This document shows, in pieces, positions 19,302-28,167 of a stretch of 64,000 bases of DNA; the stretch's first letter is position 1, and every line of letters starts with the position of its first letter. The position numbers and the translations under genes are program-made. This DNA comes from Treponema sp. (GTDB lineage: Bacteria > Spirochaetota > Spirochaetia > Treponematales > Treponemataceae). The notes under the pieces were generated by a model. It was not told the DNA's origin and did not search any database. It was given only the letters and a program-made list of their open reading frames with translations. The stretch lies in NCBI GenBank assembly GCA_022010055.1, contig CP091737.1, positions 1,488,001-1,552,000 on the forward strand. The letters are read 5' to 3'.

Positions 19302-20232
19302 TTTGACTTCTCCGGATTTAATGCAGAATTCTTGCCGTCAAGAAGTTCCTGCGCCTGCAAAGCTTTTCTTTTCAGTTCAATTATAAATTCATCGCTTCTG
19401 CGCTTGGCTTCGGATTCCTGCATACGGTGCTCGTCAATCCTTGCCTTGAGCGCAGAATTTCATCCGTAAGCTCCTGGACTTTTTTCTCAAGGTCGGAGGC
19501 ATTTTTCTGCAGGTCAAGTATCCTTCGCCTGGCCTCGCCGGAATTTTCCGCGCCGGCATATTTTAACTGCCGTTCGTACTCTTCTTTGGCGGCAAGGTAT
19601 TCCTCGCCGGTTTCTTTTAAAAGATAAAGGAGCTTTTCTTCCCTGAAACTCTGGGCAATAGTGTCAATCCTGAAACGCGCGGCGGGCGCCTTGGCATCAT
19701 CCGGATATTCGGTCACAACGGTTTCATACAGAAGTTTCGCCTCGTCGTAGTTGTATCCTGCAAAAAATGATTCCGCAATCCAGTAAAGCGCGGACGCATA
19801 CATCTCATTGCTGCTGTACTGGTGGCAGAAATCGCTTAATACAAGAATTGAATTTTCATATTCTCCCATAAAAAAAAGCGCGCGCCCCTTATGGTAAAGG
19901 ACGTATGAAGTATAGGGGCTTCCGGAAAAATCACTTAGATAACGCTCGCAGTCCTGAAAGGCGTTTTTATATTCGCCTGCATACATTTCCGCGGCAATAA
20001 GCATATACCATGTTTCCGCATTGTTATTTTCCGGATACGAAACGGCTTTGCGGAGCTGAAAAATAGACGACATCCACTCCCCTGCGCTGAACGCCTTTGC
20101 CCCCTGCACAAATGCGCCGGCCGCGACGCCAGAGCCTGAGTCCTGAGCAGAAGCGGAGAACGGCAGTACAAGCGCGGCGCAAATGGCAAGCCGAATTAAA
20201 AGACTACTTCTGCTTTTGTATAATCCGAACAT
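19298..20232 (-). CDS. Periplasmic TPR protein (YbgF-like), frameshifted near the C-terminus
   Basis: Signal peptide 1-29 (ending FSASAQ), then outer-membrane-lipoprotein-style TPR repeats (YTSYVLYHKGRALFFMGEYE, ASALYWIAESFFAGYNYDEA), then a coiled coil (KNASDLEKKVQELTDEI). The frame slips near 19455. The restored frame continues the coiled coil (ALKARIDEHRMQESEAKRRS) to a TGA at 19298 that overlaps the next gene's ATG; without the slip the tail is nonsense. It resembles YbgF/CpoB-type proteins that coordinate envelope functions; the actual partner is unknown. Confidence 0.75.
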
Positions 20233-20235
20233 AAA

Positions 20236-20868
20236 CTATTTCTCCCATTTTAACTGGCCGCTGAAAAAAGCCGAGCCAGAGACAATAATATCAGCGCCGG
20301 CGGATGCCACGGAATCAATAGTCTCCGCGTTCACTCCTCCGTCCACGGAAATTTTAAAATCCAGGCCGCGCTCGCCGCGAATCTTTGCAAGCCCGGCGAT
20401 TTTTTTTACGCACGACGGAATAAGCTGCTGTCCGCCAAAGCCGGGGTTTACAGTCATCACAAGAACAATATCGGCATACTCAAGCAATTCTTCCACCGCA
20501 GAAACCGGCGTTGAAGGAACAATTGAAATTCCTGCTTTTTTTCCAAGCGAATGAATTTTCTGTATAAGCCTGTGGGAATGCACGCAGGCTTCGTGATGGA
20601 ACGTAATCCAGTCCGCGCCGGCCGCGGCGAACGATTCCACCTGCTCCTCCGGATGCTCAACCATAAGGTGCACATCAAAAGGCAGCGGGGAATATTTTCT
20701 AAGACATTTTACAACAGGCTGCCCATAAGAAATCTGGGGCACAAAACGTCCGTCCATTACATCGATATGAACGGCGGAACCGCCATTTTTTTCCACAAGG
20801 GCAAGAGCATTTTTTAAATCAGCCAGGTCAGCGCTAAGCAAAGACGGCGCAAGAATTCCATTTTTCAT
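20236..20868 (-). CDS. rpe: Ribulose-phosphate 3-epimerase
   Basis: 210 residues, intact. A TIM-barrel enzyme interconverting ribulose-5-P and xylulose-5-P in the pentose phosphate pathway. Motifs: PSLLSADLADL, VHIDVMDGRFVPQIS (metal-binding His and Asp), FDVHLMVEHPE, VLVMTVNPGFGGQ and KISVDGGVN. It is the first gene of the TPR/secreted-protein cluster, with its stop 3 nt from the next gene. The promoter ends 8 nt before the ATG and no Shine-Dalgarno is present. Confidence 0.95.
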   Translation of the reverse strand: MKNGILAPSLLSADLADLKNALALVEKNGGSAVHIDVMDGRFVPQISYGQPVVKCLRKYSPLPFDVHLMVEHPEEQVESFAAAGADWITFHHEACVHSHRLIQKIHSLGKKAGISIVPSTPVSAVEELLEYADIVLVMTVNPGFGGQQLIPSCVKKIAGLAKIRGERGLDFKISVDGGVNAETIDSVASAGADIIVSGSAFFSGQLKWEK

Positions 20869-20876
20869 TGTGTACT

Positions 20877-20905
20877 ATAATAGCATACAGAACAGGCTTC
20901 TGCAA
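20877..20905 (-). promoter_or_regulatory. Leaderless-type promoter of rpe
   Basis: Minus strand: TTGCAG (20905-20900), 17-bp spacer, TATTAT (20882-20877), then 8 nt to the ATG at 20868. Repeat R1 copy A begins ~15 nt upstream of the -35. Confidence 0.55.
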
Positions 20906-20918
20906 CGAAGCCATTAAT

Positions 20919-21131
20919 TATTAGGCTTAATTTCGAGTTTTTTTTGCAAATTATGTAAAGAATGCTCTCGGCATATTTCCAATTTGCTCAAGATGGATTT
21001 GGCTCGCGCTACGCTTGTATTAATTCGGGTGCTCCGCACTTTAATTAATTCAATCGCCAAAAATCTTCACAAATTGCAAATCTGCCTGCGCTTTTATTCT
21101 TTTAAAAAAAAACTAGACATTCAGGCTATTA
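20919..21131 (+). repeat. R1 element, copy A (long form)
   Basis: About 205 bp and imperfectly palindromic over its length. The left end TTAATTTCGAGTTTT pairs with the right end AAAACTAGACATTCAGGC. The internal arm segment CATATTTCCAATTTG pairs with CAAATTGCAAATCTG. It carries the 15-bp insertion in its head shared only with copy D. TATTA flanks both sides (20919-20923, 21127-21131). It lies between the divergent rpe and the gene at 21471. Confidence 0.85.
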
Positions 21132-21140
21132 AAAAAAAAC

Positions 21141-21345
21141 TGTTTACGGCGGTATTTCCACGCCCGCGATATATTGCGCCGCGCTGGAACGGTTTTGACG
21201 GCTCCGCCGGCAAAAGGATTTTGCGAAGCAAAAGACCGCGCGCAAGCAGGCCGTGGAAGTGCGGTTTTCTGGAGGAACCTGGCGGAAAAGGAAAATTTGC
21301 CGCTAAAAAAAATCTTGGCGCCCTGAAAAATGAAAAAAAAATAAA
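21141..21345. repeat. GC-rich intergenic segment, possible R3 repeat
   Basis: Non-coding, GC-rich in contrast to its surroundings. Read on the minus strand it shares pieces (CAGGGCGCCAA, CCGCACTTCCACGGCC, GCTTGCGC) with 55921-56060 and more weakly with 53341-53470. Small frames here show no coding character. Confidence 0.4.
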
Positions 21346-21362
21346 AAATTGCAAAAACACTC

Positions 21363-21391
21363 TTGACAGATAAGTATTTTACCTGTATAAA
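21363..21391 (+). promoter_or_regulatory. Promoter P1 (consensus) upstream of the 21471 gene
   Basis: TTGACA (21363-21368), 17-bp spacer, TATAAA (21386-21391). This is one of the two best sigma-70-like promoters in the window and would give a ~75-nt leader. Confidence 0.75.
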
Positions 21392-21428
21392 CTTTGTTCC
21401 ATTTTTTTAGTAAAAATTCACATTTTAA

Positions 21429-21456
21429 TTGACTAAATTCCCTATTCTGCTATAAT
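21429..21456 (+). promoter_or_regulatory. Promoter P2 upstream of the 21471 gene
   Basis: TTGACT (21429-21434), 16-bp spacer, TATAAT (21451-21456), 14 nt before the ATG; the predicted leader is only ~8 nt and has no Shine-Dalgarno. P1 and P2 would give long- and short-leader transcripts of the same gene. Confidence 0.75.
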
Positions 21457-21470
21457 AGAACTTACCGCTT

Positions 21471-22400
21471 ATGGATATTCAAACTGAAAGAGGATTAAAA
21501 GAAGCTTTTGATTTCCTTGAAGCTGGAAATCCTGAAGAAGCCAGCAAAATTGTTCAGAACAGTTTTCTTTATGATTCTGTCAGCCCGGAACTGATATTTA
21601 CCTCGAACTGCTGCAACCGCTGGATTGACTACATAAGAAACGTGATGTTTCAGGAAAATCCCATGGAGCGCGGAGAATCGCTTCTTGCCGAATGGAAAAA
21701 TTTTCTTTGCTACGTAAAGGCCCAGGATTTTGTATATCAGCCGACGGTCTATGCAATTTGCCGCGGAGTTTTTTCGCTTGCGCTGCAGAATTTCAACCGT
21801 CTTCTTAACGAGAAGGACCCCGTTATAAAAGCTGATGTCCTTAGAAAGACAGGTCTTTGCTACAAAAAGCTCGGTGAATTTGAAAACGCGAAAATGTGCC
21901 TTGCGCAGGCCAATTCGCTTCATCAGGGACAGGCGGCGGTTCTTGCGGATTTGGCGGACTGCTACGCCTTGTGCGGAGAGGACAAGTATTCAAAAGTGCT
22001 TTTCAGGGAAGCGTTTTTTATAGATCCCAAGAAAATAGACCTTGAATACCTGGATTCGCCGCTTATAAATCGGCTTGCGGAAAAAACAGAGGAGCAGGGC
22101 TACAGCGGAGCGCTTCTGAATGCGTGGATTCCGGTCTACGGCGTGCTGTGGGGAGTTTTTTCCATACGAAGAAACCTTAAGCCGCAGGAAGTCGCAAGGC
22201 TGCGTCAGGAAATTTACGCCATGGAGAACGAACACAAGGATCCTTCAAGAGATTCCGAGATTCTGGTTCCAAGGCTGATAAATAAATATTTTTGGCTTAT
22301 TGATTACTGCCAGACTGTAAATGACACGAGGCTTATCAATGAGATTTTATTAAAAATAAAAATTCTGGACACTGAAATATACAGGATGTATGTAAAGTAA
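21471..22400 (+). CDS. TPR-like helical protein upstream of greA, unknown function
   Basis: 309 residues, intact, no signal peptide, so cytoplasmic. The central region has TPR-like helices (KADVLRKTGLCYKKLGEFEN, AVLADLADCYALCGEDKYSK). The rest is helical with a PVYGVLWGVF patch. Two strong tandem promoters drive it, and it sits 75 nt upstream of the GreA gene on the same strand, so it is probably co-transcribed and may assist the same process (inference). No named family recognised. Confidence 0.7.
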   Translation: MDIQTERGLKEAFDFLEAGNPEEASKIVQNSFLYDSVSPELIFTSNCCNRWIDYIRNVMFQENPMERGESLLAEWKNFLCYVKAQDFVYQPTVYAICRGVFSLALQNFNRLLNEKDPVIKADVLRKTGLCYKKLGEFENAKMCLAQANSLHQGQAAVLADLADCYALCGEDKYSKVLFREAFFIDPKKIDLEYLDSPLINRLAEKTEEQGYSGALLNAWIPVYGVLWGVFSIRRNLKPQEVARLRQEIYAMENEHKDPSRDSEILVPRLINKYFWLIDYCQTVNDTRLINEILLKIKILDTEIYRMYVK

Positions 22401-22421
22401 CAGAAGGGCAAGAGTTTATAA

Positions 22422-22456
22422 AAAGCCGGGCTTAATCATACTAAACGGCCGGCTTT
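22422..22456 (+). other. Intercistronic hairpin before greA
   Basis: AAAGCCGG/CCGGCTTT arms (22422-22429, 22449-22456) with a 19-nt loop. There is no U-run, so it is unlikely to terminate; it could be an RNA-processing or stability element between the TPR gene and greA. Confidence 0.45.
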
Positions 22457-22475
22457 AACAGAAAAGGGGTTTTTT

Positions 22476-25346
22476 ATGGCAGAACTTATGAATTCCGTGC
22501 AGGAGATGCTCAAAGAAGAAACTTGGACGCGCGCCGCAATTTCCAACTACACGAAAGAAAAGCTTGTTGAACTTTCGGGAATAATTGAAAAGGCGCGGGA
22601 AGAAAACTGTCTTTCCGAACTTAAAGAAATCTGCGACGAGCAGCTCTCTCATTCCCGGGAAAGCATCATAGCCCTTTACATCTCCGGAATGATTTCCCTG
22701 AAGGAAGGCATCCTTGACGAATCCTCACTGCGCGAGCTTGTCGACATCTTCCAGAAACCACAAGGAAAATGTTGTTGAATACATCTGCCAGACAATCATT
22801 GATGAGGACGGAAACAATATTTTTGCGCTTAGAACGCTGGCAGAGGCATACCGCGCCGAAAACAAGGATGAGGTATGGGATTTCTACAAAAAAATAGTCA
22901 AGCTTGATTTTGAGGAAGCCGACCTTGCAAAAGCCCTTGGCGAGCACTTTGAGGAAACCGACAAAGAAACTGCGGTTGATTATTATAAAAAGGCAATCCT
23001 GAGATATACAAACGTAAAGAACATAAACGCCATAAAGGAGCTTTGGACAAAGCTTATCGAGCTTATTCCTGAGGAAGTGGACTTCTTCCAGCTTGTAAAG
23101 AGAAAGATTGCAAAAACTCTTGGCGAGGACAAAACGGCGGTTCTCCTTCAGGAGCTTTACACAAAATATAAGACTATGGCTCCGAAAGAACTTAAATACT
23201 GGGACATAGCAATCGGTCTTTTGAAGGAAATCCTTCACATTGACAACGGAGACATCTGGGCACGCCGCGAGCTTGTTGACTGCTACAAGAACAAATACGA
23301 AGGACACAGCCACCTTGACGACTACATCCGCTCTTCAGATTTGACTGCAAACTACAGAAACGTGTTCGAGGCGATAAACGACTTTGAAAAGCACATCGCA
23401 TTTGACGAAAAAAGCTATGTATTCCACAAAACCTGGGGCGTAGGCCAGATTGGAAAAGTAAGCGACGACAAGCTTTACATCTGGTTCGGAAAAACCGCTC
23501 CTTCAAAAAAAGACCCTAAGAAAAAGACAAAGGTATACGACACCATGTCATTGAAGATGGCTGTAAGCGCGCTTACACCGCTTGCGAACGACCACATCTG
23601 GGTTCTTAAGGCAAAGAAGGTCGTTGAGGTTCTCGACAAGAACGGAACTCCTGTCCTTGACGGAAAAACAGGAAAACCGCTTACAGTTCCGCTTAAAGAA
23701 AAAATAAAGGACGACAAGGCGTGGGCTTTAAGGACAATCATCAAGAGTTTCGGCAACAGCTGCGACTTCAAGAAAATCAAGGCTGAGCTTGTTCCTTCTG
23801 TCCTTACAGCCGGCGAGTGGACTTCATGGAATTCATCTGCAAAAAGAATCCTTGAGACAGACTCTTCTTTCGGTGTGAATCCAAACGATATTTCGCAGTA
23901 CATAATTGTAAACGACATTACTCCTGAACAGAAGCTTGCGAACGAATTCAAGGCCCAGAAGCACTTCTTTGCAAGAATTGATATTCTTATGAAATACGTG
24001 AACAAAGACGAGACTGACAAGACGAACGACTTGTTCGCGGAAATGTTCAGCTATTTGTAGGATACGTAAAAACCCTTGAATCAGAAGAGATTTTCCCGAA
24101 AGTAAACGAGCAGATTCTCGCATCTTACCTTGTAGTACAGAACGTTTCCGCCCAGATCAAGGAGCTTGCATACAAGCCTTCTGTTACTTTCCAGCAAATA
24201 TATTCAAAAATAGAAGATCCGCGCGAAATGTACCTTACCTTGAAGGATACAAAAAACACAACTTTGCGCCACGACTTCCTTGCAAACATAAAGATGCTTC
24301 CAAACTGGGCGGACGAATACATCCGCCTGTTCCCGACTGTTCTTTCAGGCGAAATGATTTCGCACCTTCTGAACAACAATCAGGAAGAAAAGCTTCAGAA
24401 CCTCGCTGTTACGGCATTTGAAAACTGCCGCGACTACAGAAACGCAGTGCTTTACTTCTTCAAGGAATGTCAGGACGCTGAATGGTTCAAGAACGCAGGA
24501 ATTCCTTACGAACGCCAGATAATCGCCCTTGTACAGCTTATACAGCTTGCATACCGCGAAATCACCAACCACGTGAATTCCACGGACAACAAGAAAATCA
24601 TTGAAAACGCCACAAACCTTCTTTTTGGAAAAGACAGGATTTTTGACTATATGTTCTCAAGCGATGAAGATACAGTCAAGCGCATATACACTCTTATTGA
24701 CGACGCGGAAGGCCTTGAGCCAAACTTCAAGGCGCTTATGAGAAACAGAATTCTTGAAAAATATCCTGACTTCAAATTCCACGTTACGGAAGAAAAATCC
24801 GCCGCTCCAAAGGGAATGCTCGTTACAAGCGCAAAACTCGAGGAAAAGAAGGCGCTGCTTGATGACCTTCAGACCGTACAGATTCCGCAGAACGCGCAGG
24901 AGATTGACGAAGCCAGGGCAAAGGGCGACCTTAAGGAAAACGCCGAATACAAGGCCGCAAAAGAACACCAGCACTATCTTAACACCCAGGTTGCAAAGCT
25001 TACTTCCGAGCTTAACCGCGCGGTCATCTTTGACCCTACTACAATCACAACGGCGATTGTTTCTTTCGCAACAGTCGTTACTCTGCACAACAACAAGGAT
25101 AACAAGGATGAAACCTACACTGTTCTTGGACCATGGGAATCTGATCCGGACAACGGAATCATATCTTACATGGCGCCGTTCGGAAACGCGATTATGAACG
25201 CAAAAGTTGGTGAAAACCTTAAATTCAACATCAACGAATACAGCTACGATTACACTGTAAAGTCAATCAAGGCGGCAAATCTAACAGTCCGCGCGAAGGA
25301 GATAAAATCCGGGCTCTTGCGCCGGCGCTCCTTCCGCAGCGGATAA
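22476..25346 (+). CDS. greA: Multidomain transcription elongation factor GreA with long N-terminal extension, frameshifted
   Basis: One ~950-residue protein with slips near 22760 and 24055 (a T lost in TATTTGTAG creates a false stop) and possibly near the 3' end. Residues ~1-230 and ~420-720 are helical, TPR-like. In between, YVFHKTWGVGQIGKVSDDKL resembles the RNA-polymerase-interacting domain of CarD/TRCF. The C-terminus is GreA: coiled coil with EARAKGDLKENAEYKAAKE, keeping the acidic tip residues (Asp, Glu) that stimulate transcript cleavage, then the FKBP-like GreA C domain (YTVLGPWESDP). Treponemes and chlamydiae carry such enlarged GreA proteins. A Shine-Dalgarno (AGGGG) precedes the ATG. 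Confidence 0.88.
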
Positions 25347-25352
25347 ACAAAA

Positions 25353-25387
25353 ATCCCCTGTTACTGGAATTTCCAGTAACAGGGGAT
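25353..25387. terminator. Bidirectional terminator between greA and tyrS
   Basis: A perfect 17-bp stem (ATCCCCTGTTACTGGAA and its complement) is followed by TTTTTTA on the plus strand and by a T-rich tract on the minus strand. It serves the convergent greA and tyrS transcripts. Confidence 0.9.
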
Positions 25388-25441
25388 TTTTTATTCCCTA
25401 AAAGACAGGATTCTGATTTTTTAAGAACATGATGCGGGCGG

Positions 25442-26677
25442 CTATTCAACCTGCCCTATAAAATACTTTTTCTTTCCGCGGCGGATAATCAAAAGCTTTC
25501 CTTCAATCGCCATTGACTTTGTAATCATCGCGTTTTCATCGGTAAGAACTTCGCCGTTTACGGACACAGCCTTCGCTCCGATAAATTCTCTGGCTTCACG
25601 CCTTGACTGGGCGATTTTATTGTTCACCAGAACGTCTATCAGCGGCTCATCTTTTTCAAATTTGAAAGACGGAACTGATTTCATTCCTGACATAATGTCC
25701 TTCGCGGAAAGGCCTTTAAAATCGCCGGCAAAGAGTTTCTGGCTCACGTTCACAGCATTGTCAGCCTCCTCTTTTCCGTGAATGTCTTTTACAACTTCCC
25801 ACGCAAGGGTTTTCTGCGCAATTCTTGTTTCTGGATGAGCCTGCTGTTCGGCATAAATTTCTTCAATTTTTTCTTTTGAAAGGAATGTGAAAACCTTAAG
25901 ATACTCAAGAACCTTGGCGTCATCCGTGTTGATAAGATACTGATAAATTTCGTAGGCGGAAGTCTTGTTCTTGTCAAGCCAGAGCGCATTTCCCTCGGAC
26001 TTTCCGAATTTCTTTCCGGTTGAATCAAGAATCAGAGGCATTGTGAACGCATAAGCGGTCTTATCAAGCATTTTGCGGATTAAGTCAACGCCTGTTGTGA
26101 TGTTTCCCCACTGGTCGCTTCCGGCAACTTCCATTATGCAGTTTTTTTCCTGATAAAGGTGAACAAAATCATAGCCCTGCATGAGCATATAGGAAAATTC
26201 CGCATAGGTTATGCCGTTTTCAAGGCGGCGCTGGATAATATCCTTTCCAAGCATATAGTTTACGTTGATGTATTTACCAATATCGCGCAAGAAATTCAGG
26301 AATGTATAATCCTTAAGCCAATCGTAGTTGTCCACAAGCTCCGCATTTGGAACAAGACGTGAAACCTGCGCACGGATTCCTTCAATATTATGGTTCACAG
26401 CCTCTTCCGAAATAATTTCCCGCTCGGCGGTCGGACGAGGGTCGCCGATTCTTCCTGTAGCGCCGCCGCAAAGAAGAACAGCGTGGTGTCCTGCATTCGT
26501 AAGGCGCTTTGCCATGCACAAAGATGAATAATGACCTAAATGAAGGCTGTCAGCAGTAGGATCTGTTCCCCAATAAAAACTGAACGGCTTTCCGTCCAGA
26601 ACTTTCTGCAATTCGCTTTCTTCACCGGCAACATCTTTTATAAGACCGCGCCATTTCAGATCTTCAAACAATGACAT
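25442..26677 (-). CDS. tyrS: Tyrosyl-tRNA synthetase
   Basis: 411 residues, intact. Class I HIGH-type motif SLHLGHY near residue 45 and KMSKS-type KKFGKSEGNALWLDK near residue 230; tyrosine-binding region YMLMQGYDFVHLY and GSDQWGNITTG. The C-terminal S4 RNA-binding domain (SRREAREFIGAKAVSVNGE) is complete. A Shine-Dalgarno (AGGAA) precedes the ATG. It is divergent from the small membrane protein at 26735 and ends in a shared bidirectional terminator. Confidence 0.96.
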   Translation of the reverse strand: MSLFEDLKWRGLIKDVAGEESELQKVLDGKPFSFYWGTDPTADSLHLGHYSSLCMAKRLTNAGHHAVLLCGGATGRIGDPRPTAEREIISEEAVNHNIEGIRAQVSRLVPNAELVDNYDWLKDYTFLNFLRDIGKYINVNYMLGKDIIQRRLENGITYAEFSYMLMQGYDFVHLYQEKNCIMEVAGSDQWGNITTGVDLIRKMLDKTAYAFTMPLILDSTGKKFGKSEGNALWLDKNKTSAYEIYQYLINTDDAKVLEYLKVFTFLSKEKIEEIYAEQQAHPETRIAQKTLAWEVVKDIHGKEEADNAVNVSQKLFAGDFKGLSAKDIMSGMKSVPSFKFEKDEPLIDVLVNNKIAQSRREAREFIGAKAVSVNGEVLTDENAMITKSMAIEGKLLIIRRGKKKYFIGQVE

Positions 26678-26734
26678 ATTTCAATTCCTATATAGTTTTT
26701 TTGAATAATTAAGTATAATCATTTATGTAAAATT

Positions 26735-27244
26735 ATGAAAGACACAACAGTAAAAAGAAAATTTTATTTTTCGCGCTCTGCTTTTTTTACGTTCTGCGCA
26801 GGCATTTTTTCCATGGGAATCGGCCCGCAGGCTGACTTTACAGCCGGAACGGACGGAAGCGATGTGATTGCGCAGGCAGGAATTTCATGTTCCATAAAAA
26901 ATGACAACATTCCGCTGGTAATTTCCGTTGCGACAGACTACGATTTTTCCGCAGATTCATTCAACGTATCTGCAACCGGTGATTACTGGCTTTTCAACCC
27001 GATGATTGGAAATTACTGTTCTTTTTATACAGGTCCGGGAGCCTGCATTGGCGGTTCATTTTTTGCCGGCAATGCGTTTTTATGCGCCGCGCCGCGCGCT
27101 GTGCTTGGCTTCAGCTGGATTTTTTACGACGGTTTCCTTGAATATTTTGTTCAGGCCGCCGCGCAGCCGGAATGGAAAATTGGCGCGGAAACGGAATTCG
27201 CGCTAAAAATTCCATGCAACGCAGGAATAAGGCTCTACTTTTAG
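26735..27244 (+). CDS. Small predicted outer-membrane protein
   Basis: 169 residues. An N-terminal hydrophobic signal (~10-28) precedes alternating hydrophobic/aromatic strands, and the protein ends in Tyr-Phe, typical of an outer-membrane beta-barrel terminus (GIRLYF). No family recognised. A TATAAT at 26714-26719 sits 15 nt before the ATG, implying a very short leader, and there is no Shine-Dalgarno. Its end overlaps the convergent rlmJ by 4 nt. Confidence 0.7.
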   Translation: MKDTTVKRKFYFSRSAFFTFCAGIFSMGIGPQADFTAGTDGSDVIAQAGISCSIKNDNIPLVISVATDYDFSADSFNVSATGDYWLFNPMIGNYCSFYTGPGACIGGSFFAGNAFLCAAPRAVLGFSWIFYDGFLEYFVQAAAQPEWKIGAETEFALKIPCNAGIRLYF

Positions 27245-28149
27245 AAAAGCTCAATTTTATACGAGCCGTTTCCCTCTTTTCCAAGCAGTTCCGCAAGATA
27301 CGGCAGGACTGACCCAAGGTGCTCCTTTAATCCCCAGCAGGGACGCACCGCAAACATTCCGCTTCCGTAAAGGCGCGGCTTTTCGCTTCCGATTGATTTT
27401 TCAAGCGTTGTCTCGGTATGGCTGTCTTCTGTGTCCACAAGAAGCCGGGCGTCCAGAATTTCTGTGTGGCTGTCGCGTTTTTTTGCGGCGGAAAGAATAG
27501 ACTGCTTCATGTTTTCTATTTCTTCGGATTTATTCGCAAGAAGCGGATACCACAGAAGAACCGTGGCCGCGCTCCATTTTTTGTGCGCCGCGGAAAGAAG
27601 CTCGGCGGCATCTGTGTAATCAGATTTTTCCTCGTAGCTTGGGTCGCAAAGAATCGCGCCGCGCTTTATTGCAGGAGGAATATTTTTTTTAAGGATGTTC
27701 CATCCGGAATCGTTCAGCAAGTTTACGGAGCAAGAGGGCTTTAACCTTTCAACATTTTTTTTAAGAGACTCAAATTCTGTTCTGTGAAGCTCCGTAAGGT
27801 TTATGAACGAGCCTTTTTTTGAAAAAGAAATTTCAAACGCCGGGCTTCCGGGATAAAAGCCATTTTCAAGGGATTTTTTTACAAAGTCCAAGTACGGCGC
27901 AAGCGCGGAAGGCATCGCCGTGGCATTGTTTTTATATTCTGAAAGAAGCCTTTCAATTCCAAGCCTGGCCTCGCCGGTTTTCAGCGCATTTTCAGCCATC
28001 AAATCATAAAGTCCTGAACCTGCGTGCGTGTCAAAAAACGAATACGGTTTTTCTTTTTTGTTAAGATATTCAAGCACATAAAGCAAAGTTACGTGCTTTA
28101 AAATATCAGCGTGATTTCCGGCATGAAAACTGTGCAGATAGGAAAGCAT
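27241..28149 (-). CDS. rlmJ: 23S rRNA (adenine2030-N6)-methyltransferase RlmJ
   Basis: 302 residues, intact. The family-specific N-terminus LSYLHSFHAGNHADILKH, the SAM-binding segment FFDTHAGSGLYDL and the catalytic DPSYE motif (GAILCDPSYEEKSDY) identify RlmJ, which methylates A2030-type adenine in 23S rRNA. A Shine-Dalgarno (GGAG) precedes the start. It lies 18 nt downstream of nadE in the same direction, probably in that transcript. Confidence 0.93.
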   Translation of the reverse strand: MLSYLHSFHAGNHADILKHVTLLYVLEYLNKKEKPYSFFDTHAGSGLYDLMAENALKTGEARLGIERLLSEYKNNATAMPSALAPYLDFVKKSLENGFYPGSPAFEISFSKKGSFINLTELHRTEFESLKKNVERLKPSCSVNLLNDSGWNILKKNIPPAIKRGAILCDPSYEEKSDYTDAAELLSAAHKKWSAATVLLWYPLLANKSEEIENMKQSILSAAKKRDSHTEILDARLLVDTEDSHTETTLEKSIGSEKPRLYGSGMFAVRPCWGLKEHLGSVLPYLAELLGKEGNGSYKIELF

Positions 28150-28167
28150 TCTGTTTCTCCAGAGAAA

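Noticed and set aside
24055..24062. The TAG at 24058 as a true end of greA with a separate downstream gene
   Set aside because: The downstream sequence continues the same protein without a start codon or ribosome site; one lost T explains the stop.
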